DNA from: an uncultured Clostridia bacterium
Lineage (GTDB): Bacteria > Bacillota > Clostridia > Peptostreptococcales > Anaerovoracaceae
NCBI GenBank assembly: GCA_934277495.1
Contig: CAKQUI010000076.1
Span: forward strand, 1-11,268
DNA length: 11,268 nt
Direction of reading: 5' to 3'
Below, piece after piece: positions 5,671-11,268 of the stretch. The notes beneath the pieces were generated by a model, which was given only the letters and a program-made list of their open reading frames with translations, ran no database searches and had not been told where the DNA came from. How positions within the stretch are numbered: position 1 is the stretch's first letter; each line of letters opens with the position of its first letter. Both the position numbers and the translations under genes were made by a program.

Positions 5671-8600
5671 ATGTATAACAAGTATTTGAACAAACAGGAT
5701 ATGAGATCGAAGATAACGGCGCTTCTGATGGTTATAGCCATCGCTGTTGTGATGGCGCCGCAGATAGCATTTGCAGACAACGCCCACGACATACAGGAGG
5801 GGATGCAGCCGGAGGAAGGTCTCAACAAACAGAACAGGATGTGTCTTCTCGATCCTCAGGATTACACGAAGGTGCTGCCGTGTCTGGAGCTCATCGAAAG
5901 GAAAACCACGGACGGCTATTACCTCAACAGGATAACAGGAGATATCGACGGCACGAAGGACATCGAATTCGCCTTTGCCATGGACGCCGGCATGAATAGT
6001 TTCAACAAGGACAATTTCATTAGCAAGAACATGTCGCAGATAAAGATCTACGATGAAAAAGAGGAGAAAGTCGTAGCAGCCGGAAATCCCAGCAACACAG
6101 GCGAGATCAAATTCCTCAGGAACCATACGACGGAGGAAAAAAATAATCATGGGTCAAATAAGACCGACGCCATAATCATAGGCGTGGATCAGGGGGTCCT
6201 GGCCACAGGCACATATGTGCTGGTCTTCGGCAAGGATCTTTGCGGCAACAATAAAGATAAAACGCTGGGCATGGATATCAAGTTCCAGATGAAAGTGGTG
6301 GCAGCTCCGGATCTGGGCGACATGATAAAGAAGGCTGAGAGCTATCTCGGTGAGATAACCCAGGGAGATGAACCGGGTCAGTACAGCAGCAGCAGTATAC
6401 AGAAGCTGCTGCAGGTGATCGACGAATCGAAGAGTCTCCTTGCAGATACTTCTGCAACGGACGAGCAGCTTAAGAACCAGTCGGATACACTTTACAATGC
6501 GCTGGATTCTTTCAAGGATTCCATAAACTCCAAGGTCTCTCAGGTGGAGATAAGCGGCATCGGCAGCAGCGTCAGCGTAGGCTCGTCGGGAACGGCGACT
6601 GCCGGAGTAAGCGTAGTGCCTGACTGGGCGCAGTACAGGAAGGTGACATGGTCTGCGGTCAAAGAACCGAATGATGCCAGCGAGGAAGCTGACAATATCA
6701 TAATCGGAAAGAACACCGGCAAGTGGACTGCTTCCTACAGCGGCACATGCTATATAAAAGCCACCAGCACCAAGGATACGTCGGTATCGGCGTATGCGAA
6801 GGTGACTGTGACAGAGGATGAAGGTGTCACTGCCATAAACCTGTCGGATGTTTCCCAGCGTGTATCCGATATGGTGGAGCGTACCGGAAAAAATCCTCAG
6901 GATATATCGGCTCTGAAAGTATTCACCACGGACAAGGGGACACTGACGGATGCTGATGTATCATATATCAGCAAGATGAAGAATTTGAAAAAGCTGGATA
7001 TCGGCGCTACAGACCTGACGGTGCTGGCAAGCAATGCTTTCAGCGGACATGCTTCCCTTGAAGAAGTGGTACTGCCGGAAGGGCTGACGACCATAAACGG
7101 ACGAGCTTTCTATAACTGCAGCAGCCTCAGGAAGATAGAACTGCCAAGGGCGCTGACCAGCATAGGAGGCGGAGCTTTTGCAGGATGTACGTCCATGGAC
7201 TCCACGCTGGTGATAAAAGCGGCTTATCCGCCGACATATACCACATATTCGCAGGTGTATGGCGATGCTTTCAACGGCAATGATGACGATAAACCGGCTT
7301 CAGTGAAGACTATTTCCGTACCTTACGGATGCAGCGACGACTACAAGTCTCAGCAGGGCTGGAGAGCACAGAAAGTCGTCGAGAGAGACAGATGCCTGCT
7401 GGATGTGACATTTACAGAAAGCGGTACCCTGGCGGATGCAGCTGAAAAGGCTCTGCAGAAAAAGGGCGTCAGCGAGGACGAAGTCACGGACCTGAAGATA
7501 AGCAGCCCAGACGGCGTGCAGTTTGCGAGGACGGAAGATGTGACGAACTATCTGCAGCAGAATTTCCTCAATGCTACGACGCTGGATCTGTCTGATACGG
7601 AGTTCGAGGACAACAAGTGCAACGCAAATGTGTTCAGGAACCGTATCAGTCTGAAGCATATCATACTGCCGGACAGCACCAACAACATAGGCGGTCAGTG
7701 TTTCTACGGATGCAAGAATCTCAGAGAGATCATACTGCCGTCGTCGCTGACGCACATCGGTGGCGGTGCATTCGGCGAGTGCATACAGCTTTCGGAGACT
7801 ATCGTGTCGGAGGCAGAGAAACCGCCTGCAGTGGACGGTGATGTTTTCCCTGCGCAGGTGAAGAAGGTCAGGACTGTACCGGGTTCTGCCGACGACTATG
7901 GAAATGATGAGTTCTGGGCTACGATGGAGCGTCTGCCGATGGCGGACATGGAGCTGAGTGCGTCAGAGCTTGTTATCAGCACGGCGCAGACAGGTACGCT
8001 GACGGCTGACGTGACGTGCTATGGTACGACAGAGTATCCGGTGTACTGGGAGTCGGACAACGATAACGTGGTGAAGTTGTCTTCCGGCATGGGCTCGAAG
8101 ATAACAGTCACAGGCGTAAAAGCAGGTTCAGCGGATATCACTGCCACTACTGCCAGAGGAGATGTGACTGCCGTATGCAAAGTGACTGTGAAGAAAATGA
8201 ATGCGCCAGGCAGCTTCAAGGTGGCATCTGCTGCATACAATCAGGTGAAGGTGTCATGGAGCGGAGTTTCCGGGGCTGCCGGTTACGAAGTGTTTTACGG
8301 CACATCGAAAAGCGGTTCCTATACCAAGAAAGCGACGCTGAAATCATCGGCCCGAAGCTATACATTTACAGGTCTGACTACAGGAAAGACATACTACTTC
8401 AAAGTCAGAGGCTACAAAGTGGAAAGCAATGATATCCGCTACGCCGGTGAATATACAGCTGTGAAGTCAGTAAAACCGGTGCCGTCAAAGCAGTCCAGCT
8501 TCAAAGTCAAGGCAGGAAAAAAATCCTTCACTGCAAGCTGGAAGAAAGTCAGCGGTGCCTCAGGCTATGTGGTATACTACTCCACAAAGAAGACATCCGG

Positions 8601-8763
8601 TTTTAAAAGCAAAACCGTGAAAGGCAATTCAAAGGTGAAATACACCGTGAAGAGCCTGAAAAAAGGAAAGACATACTATGTCAAGGCAAGAGCTTACAGG
8701 ACAGTGAGCGGAAATAAAGTCTACGGACCATACACGTCCTTAGTCAGAATCAAAGCAAAATAG
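5671..8763 (+). CDS. Very large secreted BspA-like LRR protein with Ig, FIVAR-like and FN3 modules
   Basis: The protein has 1030 residues from the ATG at 5671, chosen because AGGA lies seven bases upstream; an in-frame ATG at 5629 falls inside the terminator hairpin. The signal peptide ends in QIAFA (about residue 36). Domains in order: a Big_5-like Ig domain (about 70-210); a FIVAR-like three-helix unit (211-290); a Big_2-like Ig domain (291-387); LRR block A (about 414-574) with BspA/LRR_5 repeats such as FYNCSSLRKIELPRALTSIG; LRR block B (about 576-759), which repeats the same plan (FYGCKNLREIILPSSLTHIG); a Big_2 domain (760-843); and two FN3 domains (844-937 and 939-1030), the last very rich in lysine. 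LRR_5 proteins of this kind act as surface adhesins in gut bacteria and protists. No LPXTG or membrane anchor is present. It is the third secreted gene in a row, and its FN3 end closely resembles that of 3243. Confidence 0.85.
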   Translation: MYNKYLNKQDMRSKITALLMVIAIAVVMAPQIAFADNAHDIQEGMQPEEGLNKQNRMCLLDPQDYTKVLPCLELIERKTTDGYYLNRITGDIDGTKDIEFAFAMDAGMNSFNKDNFISKNMSQIKIYDEKEEKVVAAGNPSNTGEIKFLRNHTTEEKNNHGSNKTDAIIIGVDQGVLATGTYVLVFGKDLCGNNKDKTLGMDIKFQMKVVAAPDLGDMIKKAESYLGEITQGDEPGQYSSSSIQKLLQVIDESKSLLADTSATDEQLKNQSDTLYNALDSFKDSINSKVSQVEISGIGSSVSVGSSGTATAGVSVVPDWAQYRKVTWSAVKEPNDASEEADNIIIGKNTGKWTASYSGTCYIKATSTKDTSVSAYAKVTVTEDEGVTAINLSDVSQRVSDMVERTGKNPQDISALKVFTTDKGTLTDADVSYISKMKNLKKLDIGATDLTVLASNAFSGHASLEEVVLPEGLTTINGRAFYNCSSLRKIELPRALTSIGGGAFAGCTSMDSTLVIKAAYPPTYTTYSQVYGDAFNGNDDDKPASVKTISVPYGCSDDYKSQQGWRAQKVVERDRCLLDVTFTESGTLADAAEKALQKKGVSEDEVTDLKISSPDGVQFARTEDVTNYLQQNFLNATTLDLSDTEFEDNKCNANVFRNRISLKHIILPDSTNNIGGQCFYGCKNLREIILPSSLTHIGGGAFGECIQLSETIVSEAEKPPAVDGDVFPAQVKKVRTVPGSADDYGNDEFWATMERLPMADMELSASELVISTAQTGTLTADVTCYGTTEYPVYWESDNDNVVKLSSGMGSKITVTGVKAGSADITATTARGDVTAVCKVTVKKMNAPGSFKVASAAYNQVKVSWSGVSGAAGYEVFYGTSKSGSYTKKATLKSSARSYTFTGLTTGKTYYFKVRGYKVESNDIRYAGEYTAVKSVKPVPSKQSSFKVKAGKKSFTASWKKVSGASGYVVYYSTKKTSGFKSKTVKGNSKVKYTVKSLKKGKTYYVKARAYRTVSGNKVYGPYTSLVRIKAK

Positions 8764-8770
8764 CATAAAG

Positions 8771-8828
8771 AAAAAACAGCCGGAAAGGGCAGGTTAGGTA
8801 TGTACCTGTCATCCGGCTGGCTGTTTCT
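8771..8828. terminator. Bidirectional terminator between convergent genes
   Basis: The stem is built from AAACAG (8774-8779) with CTGTTT (8821-8826), CCGGA with TCCGG just inside, separated on one side by a 4-nt bulge, and CAGGT with ACCTG at the top. Read leftward it ends in TTTTTTCTTT, a strong tail for the gene ending at 8863. Read rightward it ends in TTTCTT for the secreted-protein gene ending at 8763. Confidence 0.8.
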
Positions 8829-8843
8829 TGATGAAAACTTCAT

Positions 8844-8857
8844 GCTGCGATCGCAGC
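8844..8857. repeat. 14-bp palindrome, copy 2 (GCTGCGATCGCAGC)
   Basis: A perfect 14-bp palindrome starts five bases past the stop codon of the leftward gene at 8863. It is one base different from the copy at 189-202, which has the same position relative to a leftward accessory gene. Function is unknown. Confidence 0.45.
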
Positions 8858-8862
8858 GCTGC

Positions 8863-10212
8863 TCAATTTACTATAACGGTGTAGTTGGTATTTCTTGCTT
8901 TGCCATTCTGCTTCAGCAGATTGGCTTTTACCATTTTTCTGATGACTCTGGAAGCGGTAGATGTACTGGTTCCAAGTAATGCGATCACGTCGTTCCTTGT
9001 AATGGTTCCGTGAGACTGTGCATATTCCAGTACTTTTTCTTCATCGCTCAGGCTTTTGGGAGCTCCGGCCGCAGAAGCGGGGACCGATCCTGATTCCTGC
9101 ACGGGAATATTTACGCTTTCATATTTTGCATTGATATTAGGCAATATGACCTTGAAGGTATTGCGGGTCGTTTCTATTGCGGGTTTCTCCTGCATATTTT
9201 CGTATGCTTTCATTATTTTGCTTATTCCGGTGCCGTAAGCCTCGATCAGGTGCAGACGGTAGAAAACATTTGCGAGATCCTGATTCCTGCATACTGAAAT
9301 ACCTGCCATGATATCTTCCATATCTAGCCCCGGCATAAGGCCGCCGATGGATATGAATTCGATACGATCAGCATAAATGCTTATGAGCGCACTGGCACTG
9401 AATGCATAATCACGATGGACCAGCAGATTCAACAATGCTTCTCTGATGGCGATCTCCGGATAGTCCCGGATATCTGTCCTCAGCAGCTTTTCTACAGTAG
9501 CACGGGTCTGATTGCGAAAGTCTATGAAATCATAAACTTCGTTCATCTGCTGCATCAGCGATCCGGCAAATTCCCGGCGATCCTTGAAAATCGTCTGATC
9601 CGTTCCCTGAAAAACAGCGACTTTGATCGTATGGACACATTGATCCGACAGGAGCAGACCTAAGTTGCTGTAAAGATCATCCTGGTCAAGCAGTTTCAGA
9701 GTGCGCATTTGCTGCAGGCCAAAATCTATATTTCGAAGCTCAAATTCTTTTTTTGCGGTTTCGAATGTGAGATCCTGGTTCAAACTGCGCATTGCTTCAA
9801 AACGGTCTCCGTCAGTCTCCTTGATCATACGGCGGATAGCCATGTCGGTGGCAGGAACAGAGGAATACCCCTGCCTGACATATACACCCTCCGGACGCAT
9901 TCCCTTTTTTGCAAGATAGTAAGGACGATCTGTCCCTCGCTGGATATCCACAGCGACGATTTCTTTCCCGTCTTCTGATATCGTTCTGTAATGCAGGAAC
10001 ATGGTCACATCGGGTTTGATGGCATCCCTTACCATATTACTGATCTGCAAAGAAATGCCGTCGGGATCATCGAGTCCGACCACTGTGCCATCGTCCCGGA
10101 CTCCGATATACAGTTTACCACCGTCGCAGTTTGCAAAAGCAATGATCTCTTTTTTTATATCATCCACGACGGTTTCCTTCAGCTCTACGGTTTCACTTTC
10201 ACGAAAAAGCAT
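8863..10212 (-). CDS. AlbA_2 (Schlafen-type) protein with GHKL-like ATPase region and C-terminal winged helix
   Basis: The protein has 449 residues. The N-terminal AlbA_2 domain (about 1-130) shows ESETVELKE (5-13), FANCDGGKLYIGVRDDGTVVG (26-46) and VYVRQGYSSVPA (110-121), a putative nucleic-acid-binding fold. A GHKL/HATPase_c_4-like region (about 250-345) shows REALLNLLVHRDY (257-269) as its N box, DRIEFISIGG (282-291) and EAYGTGISK (324-332). After a low-complexity linker (370-388), residues 390-449 form a winged helix (EEKVLEYAQSHGTITRNDVI, TSTASRVIRKMVKANLLKQ). The family is usually annotated as ATP-binding or transcriptional regulator. The ATG at 10212 follows AAAGGAGAAC (10219-10228); an upstream TTG extension lacks such a site. 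The gene is transcribed from the promoter at 10242-10270, which lies within the 9-bp repeat array, so autoregulation is plausible. Confidence 0.85.
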   Translation of the reverse strand: MLFRESETVELKETVVDDIKKEIIAFANCDGGKLYIGVRDDGTVVGLDDPDGISLQISNMVRDAIKPDVTMFLHYRTISEDGKEIVAVDIQRGTDRPYYLAKKGMRPEGVYVRQGYSSVPATDMAIRRMIKETDGDRFEAMRSLNQDLTFETAKKEFELRNIDFGLQQMRTLKLLDQDDLYSNLGLLLSDQCVHTIKVAVFQGTDQTIFKDRREFAGSLMQQMNEVYDFIDFRNQTRATVEKLLRTDIRDYPEIAIREALLNLLVHRDYAFSASALISIYADRIEFISIGGLMPGLDMEDIMAGISVCRNQDLANVFYRLHLIEAYGTGISKIMKAYENMQEKPAIETTRNTFKVILPNINAKYESVNIPVQESGSVPASAAGAPKSLSDEEKVLEYAQSHGTITRNDVIALLGTSTSTASRVIRKMVKANLLKQNGKARNTNYTVIVN

Positions 10213-10241
10213 AGCACGTTCTCCTTTGATTTGATGGGTAT

Positions 10242-10270
10242 ATTGTAACAAATCGTATCAATCGTGTCAA
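10242..10270 (-). promoter_or_regulatory. Promoter of the AlbA_2 gene
   Basis: On the minus strand a consensus -35 TTGACA (10265-10270), a 17-bp spacer and TACAAT (10242-10247) lie about 30 bp before the start codon. Three 9-bp repeats overlap the -35 and spacer, so a protein bound there would block this promoter. Confidence 0.8.
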
Positions 10271-10324
10271 TCGTGTCAGAGATGTTGATGCGGTTGACAC
10301 GATTCTGACACGATTCGACGTGAT
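10252..10324. repeat. 9-bp operator array: three direct and two inverted copies of ATCGTGTCA
   Basis: ATCGTATCA (10252-10260), ATCGTGTCA (10261-10269) and ATCGTGTCA (10270-10278) lie head to tail with no gap. After 16 bp, the inverted form TGACACGAT occurs at 10295-10303 and 10306-10314, 11 bp apart, with a weaker third site (GACGTGAT) to 10324. The layout, about one helical turn per site and flanking divergent promoters, points to cooperative regulator binding. A degenerate version is found at 1748-1800. Confidence 0.75.
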
Positions 10325-10357
10325 ATCTGTCTGATATATTCCGGGTTTTCAGGAAAT

Positions 10358-10399
10358 GTTGCTGGAACAACGGATGTACCTGTGATCGTGTGGTATAAT
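10358..10399 (+). promoter_or_regulatory. Rightward promoter of regulatory module 2
   Basis: TATAAT (10394-10399) is preceded by TG at the extended -10 position (10391-10392). The box GTTGCTGGAACAACGGA (10358-10374) ends 19 bp upstream of the -10 and differs by one base from the box at 1836-1852. As in module 1 there is no normal -35. It should drive the structured RNA and the TiaS-like gene. Confidence 0.65.
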
Positions 10400-10486
10400 G
10401 CAGACAGAGTAAAAAACGATTGTAAATGATGCGTTTTGAGATTATAATTATAACAGGCACGTTATGTGCATAAAGCGAAGTGAATA

Positions 10487-10585
10487 TATTCCGAACGCAG
10501 CCGCCTAAGGGCTTCACGGCCTACGGTCAAGCGTCTGTGGGTAGTACCGGAAACAGTGCTGCCTCCCGTGATTTGGAAAGGAATG
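10487..10585 (+). ncRNA. Moco-riboswitch-like structured RNA, copy 2
   Basis: A 99-nt element is paralogous to 1940-2034. The closing helix pairs TATTCC (10487-10492) with GGAATG (10580-10585). The long arm pairs ACGC (10495-10498) with GCGT (10531-10534), then GCCG with CGGT. The second hairpin pairs GGTAGTAC (10540-10547) with GTGCTGCC (10556-10563) around the identical CGGAAACA loop. Compared with copy 1, two positions of this hairpin change from G-C to A-U on both sides and two others change between G-U and Watson-Crick pairs, which is strong evidence for a conserved RNA fold. The tail GCCTCCCG then TGGAAAGG is the Moco-like signature. A terminator starts 14 nt later, as expected for a transcription-attenuating riboswitch. 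Confidence 0.7.
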
Positions 10586-10599
10586 ATGTATCGGATACC

Positions 10600-10631
10600 A
10601 CTCCTTCTGGCCTCAGAAGGAGTTTTATTTT
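10600..10631 (+). terminator. Intrinsic terminator of the riboswitch-like leader
   Basis: A perfect 9-bp stem, ACTCCTTCT (10600-10608) with AGAAGGAGT (10615-10623), has a 6-nt loop and is followed by TTTATTTT. It lies between the structured RNA and the TiaS-like gene with no gene in front of it to terminate, so it most likely serves as the expression platform of the RNA. Confidence 0.85.
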
Positions 10632-10694
10632 GATATGCGTTCCTTATTTTTATACCTGCGGGGTATATCATACGCAGACGAGAAGGAGAAGAAC

Positions 10695-11268
10695 ATGAGG
10701 ATATACATATGCGTCGATGATACCGACGATCTGACGAAGAGCACAAGTACCGGCAAGATAGCCGATATGATAGGCAAGGCGATAACGAAGAAATACGGCG
10801 GCAGGGTGGACAGGGGCGTCACCCGTCACCAGCTGCTGATACATGAGGATATAGACTACACCTCCCACAACAGTTCCATGTGCATGGTCATAGACATCGA
10901 AGGAGCGACAGTTGAACAGATGAAAGAGACTGCCGAGGAGGTGCTGCGTGAGAACATGGCGGAAAGTTCCGATCCGGGACTCTGCTTCTGCAGGATGGAT
11001 CAGCTGAAGGAACCGCAGCTTCTCATAGCCTACGGCAAGCGTGCCCAGAAGGAAGTCATACAGAAAGAAGAAGCATATGACCTGGCGAAACAGATCGGAG
11101 GCACAGTCCTCGAAGAATACGGCGGTACGGGCATCGGCGTCATCGGAGCACTGGCAGGAGTGGGACTGAGACTTTCCGGCAGCGACGGAGTCTTCCGTGG
11201 AGGCAAAGGCATAGCAGAAGACGGTGAGACTCATACCGTGGCAGAATGGAAAGAAAAAAGCAAAATCG
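10695..11268 (+). CDS. TiaS-like protein (tRNA-Ile2 agmatinylcytidine synthetase family), 5' part
   Basis: The first 191 codons are present; the frame is open to the window end. The N-terminus has the DDTD signature (YICVDDTDDLTKSTSTG, residues 4-20) of the TiaS kinase-like domain, and residues about 144-162 read GTGIGVIGALAGVGLRLSG, like the GLIGALAAIG block of archaeal TiaS. Archaeal TiaS uses ATP and agmatine to modify C34 of tRNA-Ile2. Bacteria normally use TilS/lysidine for that job, so this bacterial homologue probably acts on something else, and its substrate is unknown to me. The TiaS zinc-ribbon and OB domains cannot be checked here. The start follows AGAAGGAG (10681-10688). The gene sits behind a structured RNA and terminator, so transcription is probably ligand controlled. 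Confidence 0.75.
   Translation, partial: MRIYICVDDTDDLTKSTSTGKIADMIGKAITKKYGGRVDRGVTRHQLLIHEDIDYTSHNSSMCMVIDIEGATVEQMKETAEEVLRENMAESSDPGLCFCRMDQLKEPQLLIAYGKRAQKEVIQKEEAYDLAKQIGGTVLEEYGGTGIGVIGALAGVGLRLSGSDGVFRGGKGIAEDGETHTVAEWKEKSKI

Noticed and set aside
10213..10251. N-terminal extension of the AlbA_2 protein from a TTG codon
   Set aside because: The extension overlaps the promoter -10 region, lacks a ribosome binding site and adds residues outside the AlbA_2 domain. The ATG at 10212 follows AAAGGAGAAC.
10252..10314. Short repeats suggestive of a CRISPR array or replication iterons
   Set aside because: The units are 9 bp, contiguous and partly inverted, with no spacers. They overlap a consensus promoter, which fits operators better. 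No replication gene is nearby.
10185..10517. Leftward open frame overlapping the regulatory region and structured RNA
   Set aside because: It has no ribosome binding site and no recognisable domain, and it lies across the operator array and RNA; the repeats explain the lack of stops.
1..11268. tRNA, rRNA, insertion sequence or integrase
   Set aside because: No cloverleaf-like gene, rRNA segment, transposase or recombinase motif, or paired terminal inverted repeat was seen on reading both strands.

Overview
The window looks like a chromosomal segment of an anaerobic Gram-positive bacterium of the Eubacteriales/Clostridia type. The supporting signs are strong AGGAGG-like ribosome binding sites, Sec signal peptides, large secreted proteins built from Big_2-type Ig, fibronectin-III-like and BspA-type leucine-rich modules, and an XRE/DUF3990 gene pair of a kind common in gut Firmicutes. 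The species cannot be fixed from the sequence.

Layout. Positions 1-216 hold no whole gene, only a probable leftward promoter that leaves the window. A leftward two-gene operon follows (1614-217): an XRE helix-turn-helix protein fused to a DUF3990 ADP-ribosyltransferase-like domain, then a small helical partner. Together they resemble a toxin-antitoxin or defence pair. Its promoter sits inside two 39-bp-spaced copies of an inverted repeat. A 615-bp regulatory region (1615-2238) then leads rightward into three secreted modular proteins (2239-3066, 3243-5594, 5671-8763), separated by hairpins and ended by a bidirectional terminator near 8774-8828. A convergent leftward gene (10212-8863) encodes an AlbA_2 (Schlafen-type) protein with a GHKL-like ATPase region and a C-terminal winged helix. 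A second regulatory region (10213-10694) separates it from the 5' part of a rightward TiaS-like gene that runs off the window end.

The most striking feature is that the two regulatory regions are paralogous. Each has, in the same order: a leftward promoter (TTGACA or ATGACA, 17 bp, TACAAT) overlaid by contiguous 9-bp ATCGTGTCA-like repeats; inverted copies of the same 9-mer; a nearly identical 17-bp box; a rightward extended -10 promoter; and a structured RNA of about 95-100 nt. The two RNAs share blocks of identical sequence, and their helices are kept by compensatory changes. Their 3' part, a hairpin followed by GCCTCCCG-N-A/T-rich-TGGAAAGG, matches what I remember of the molybdenum cofactor (Moco) riboswitch in the E. 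coli moaA leader, so I call them Moco-riboswitch-like. One copy is followed by a perfect intrinsic terminator ahead of the TiaS-like gene. The other leads a long structured leader whose last hairpin shows the ribosome binding site of a secreted Ig-domain protein in its loop. Neither downstream gene is a known Moco gene.

Inferred working model: a DNA-binding regulator, possibly the AlbA_2/winged-helix protein itself, reads the 9-bp sites at both divergent promoters, while a small-molecule-sensing RNA sets expression of the surface proteins on one side and the TiaS-like enzyme on the other. Family assignments are from memory of motifs; no database was searched.
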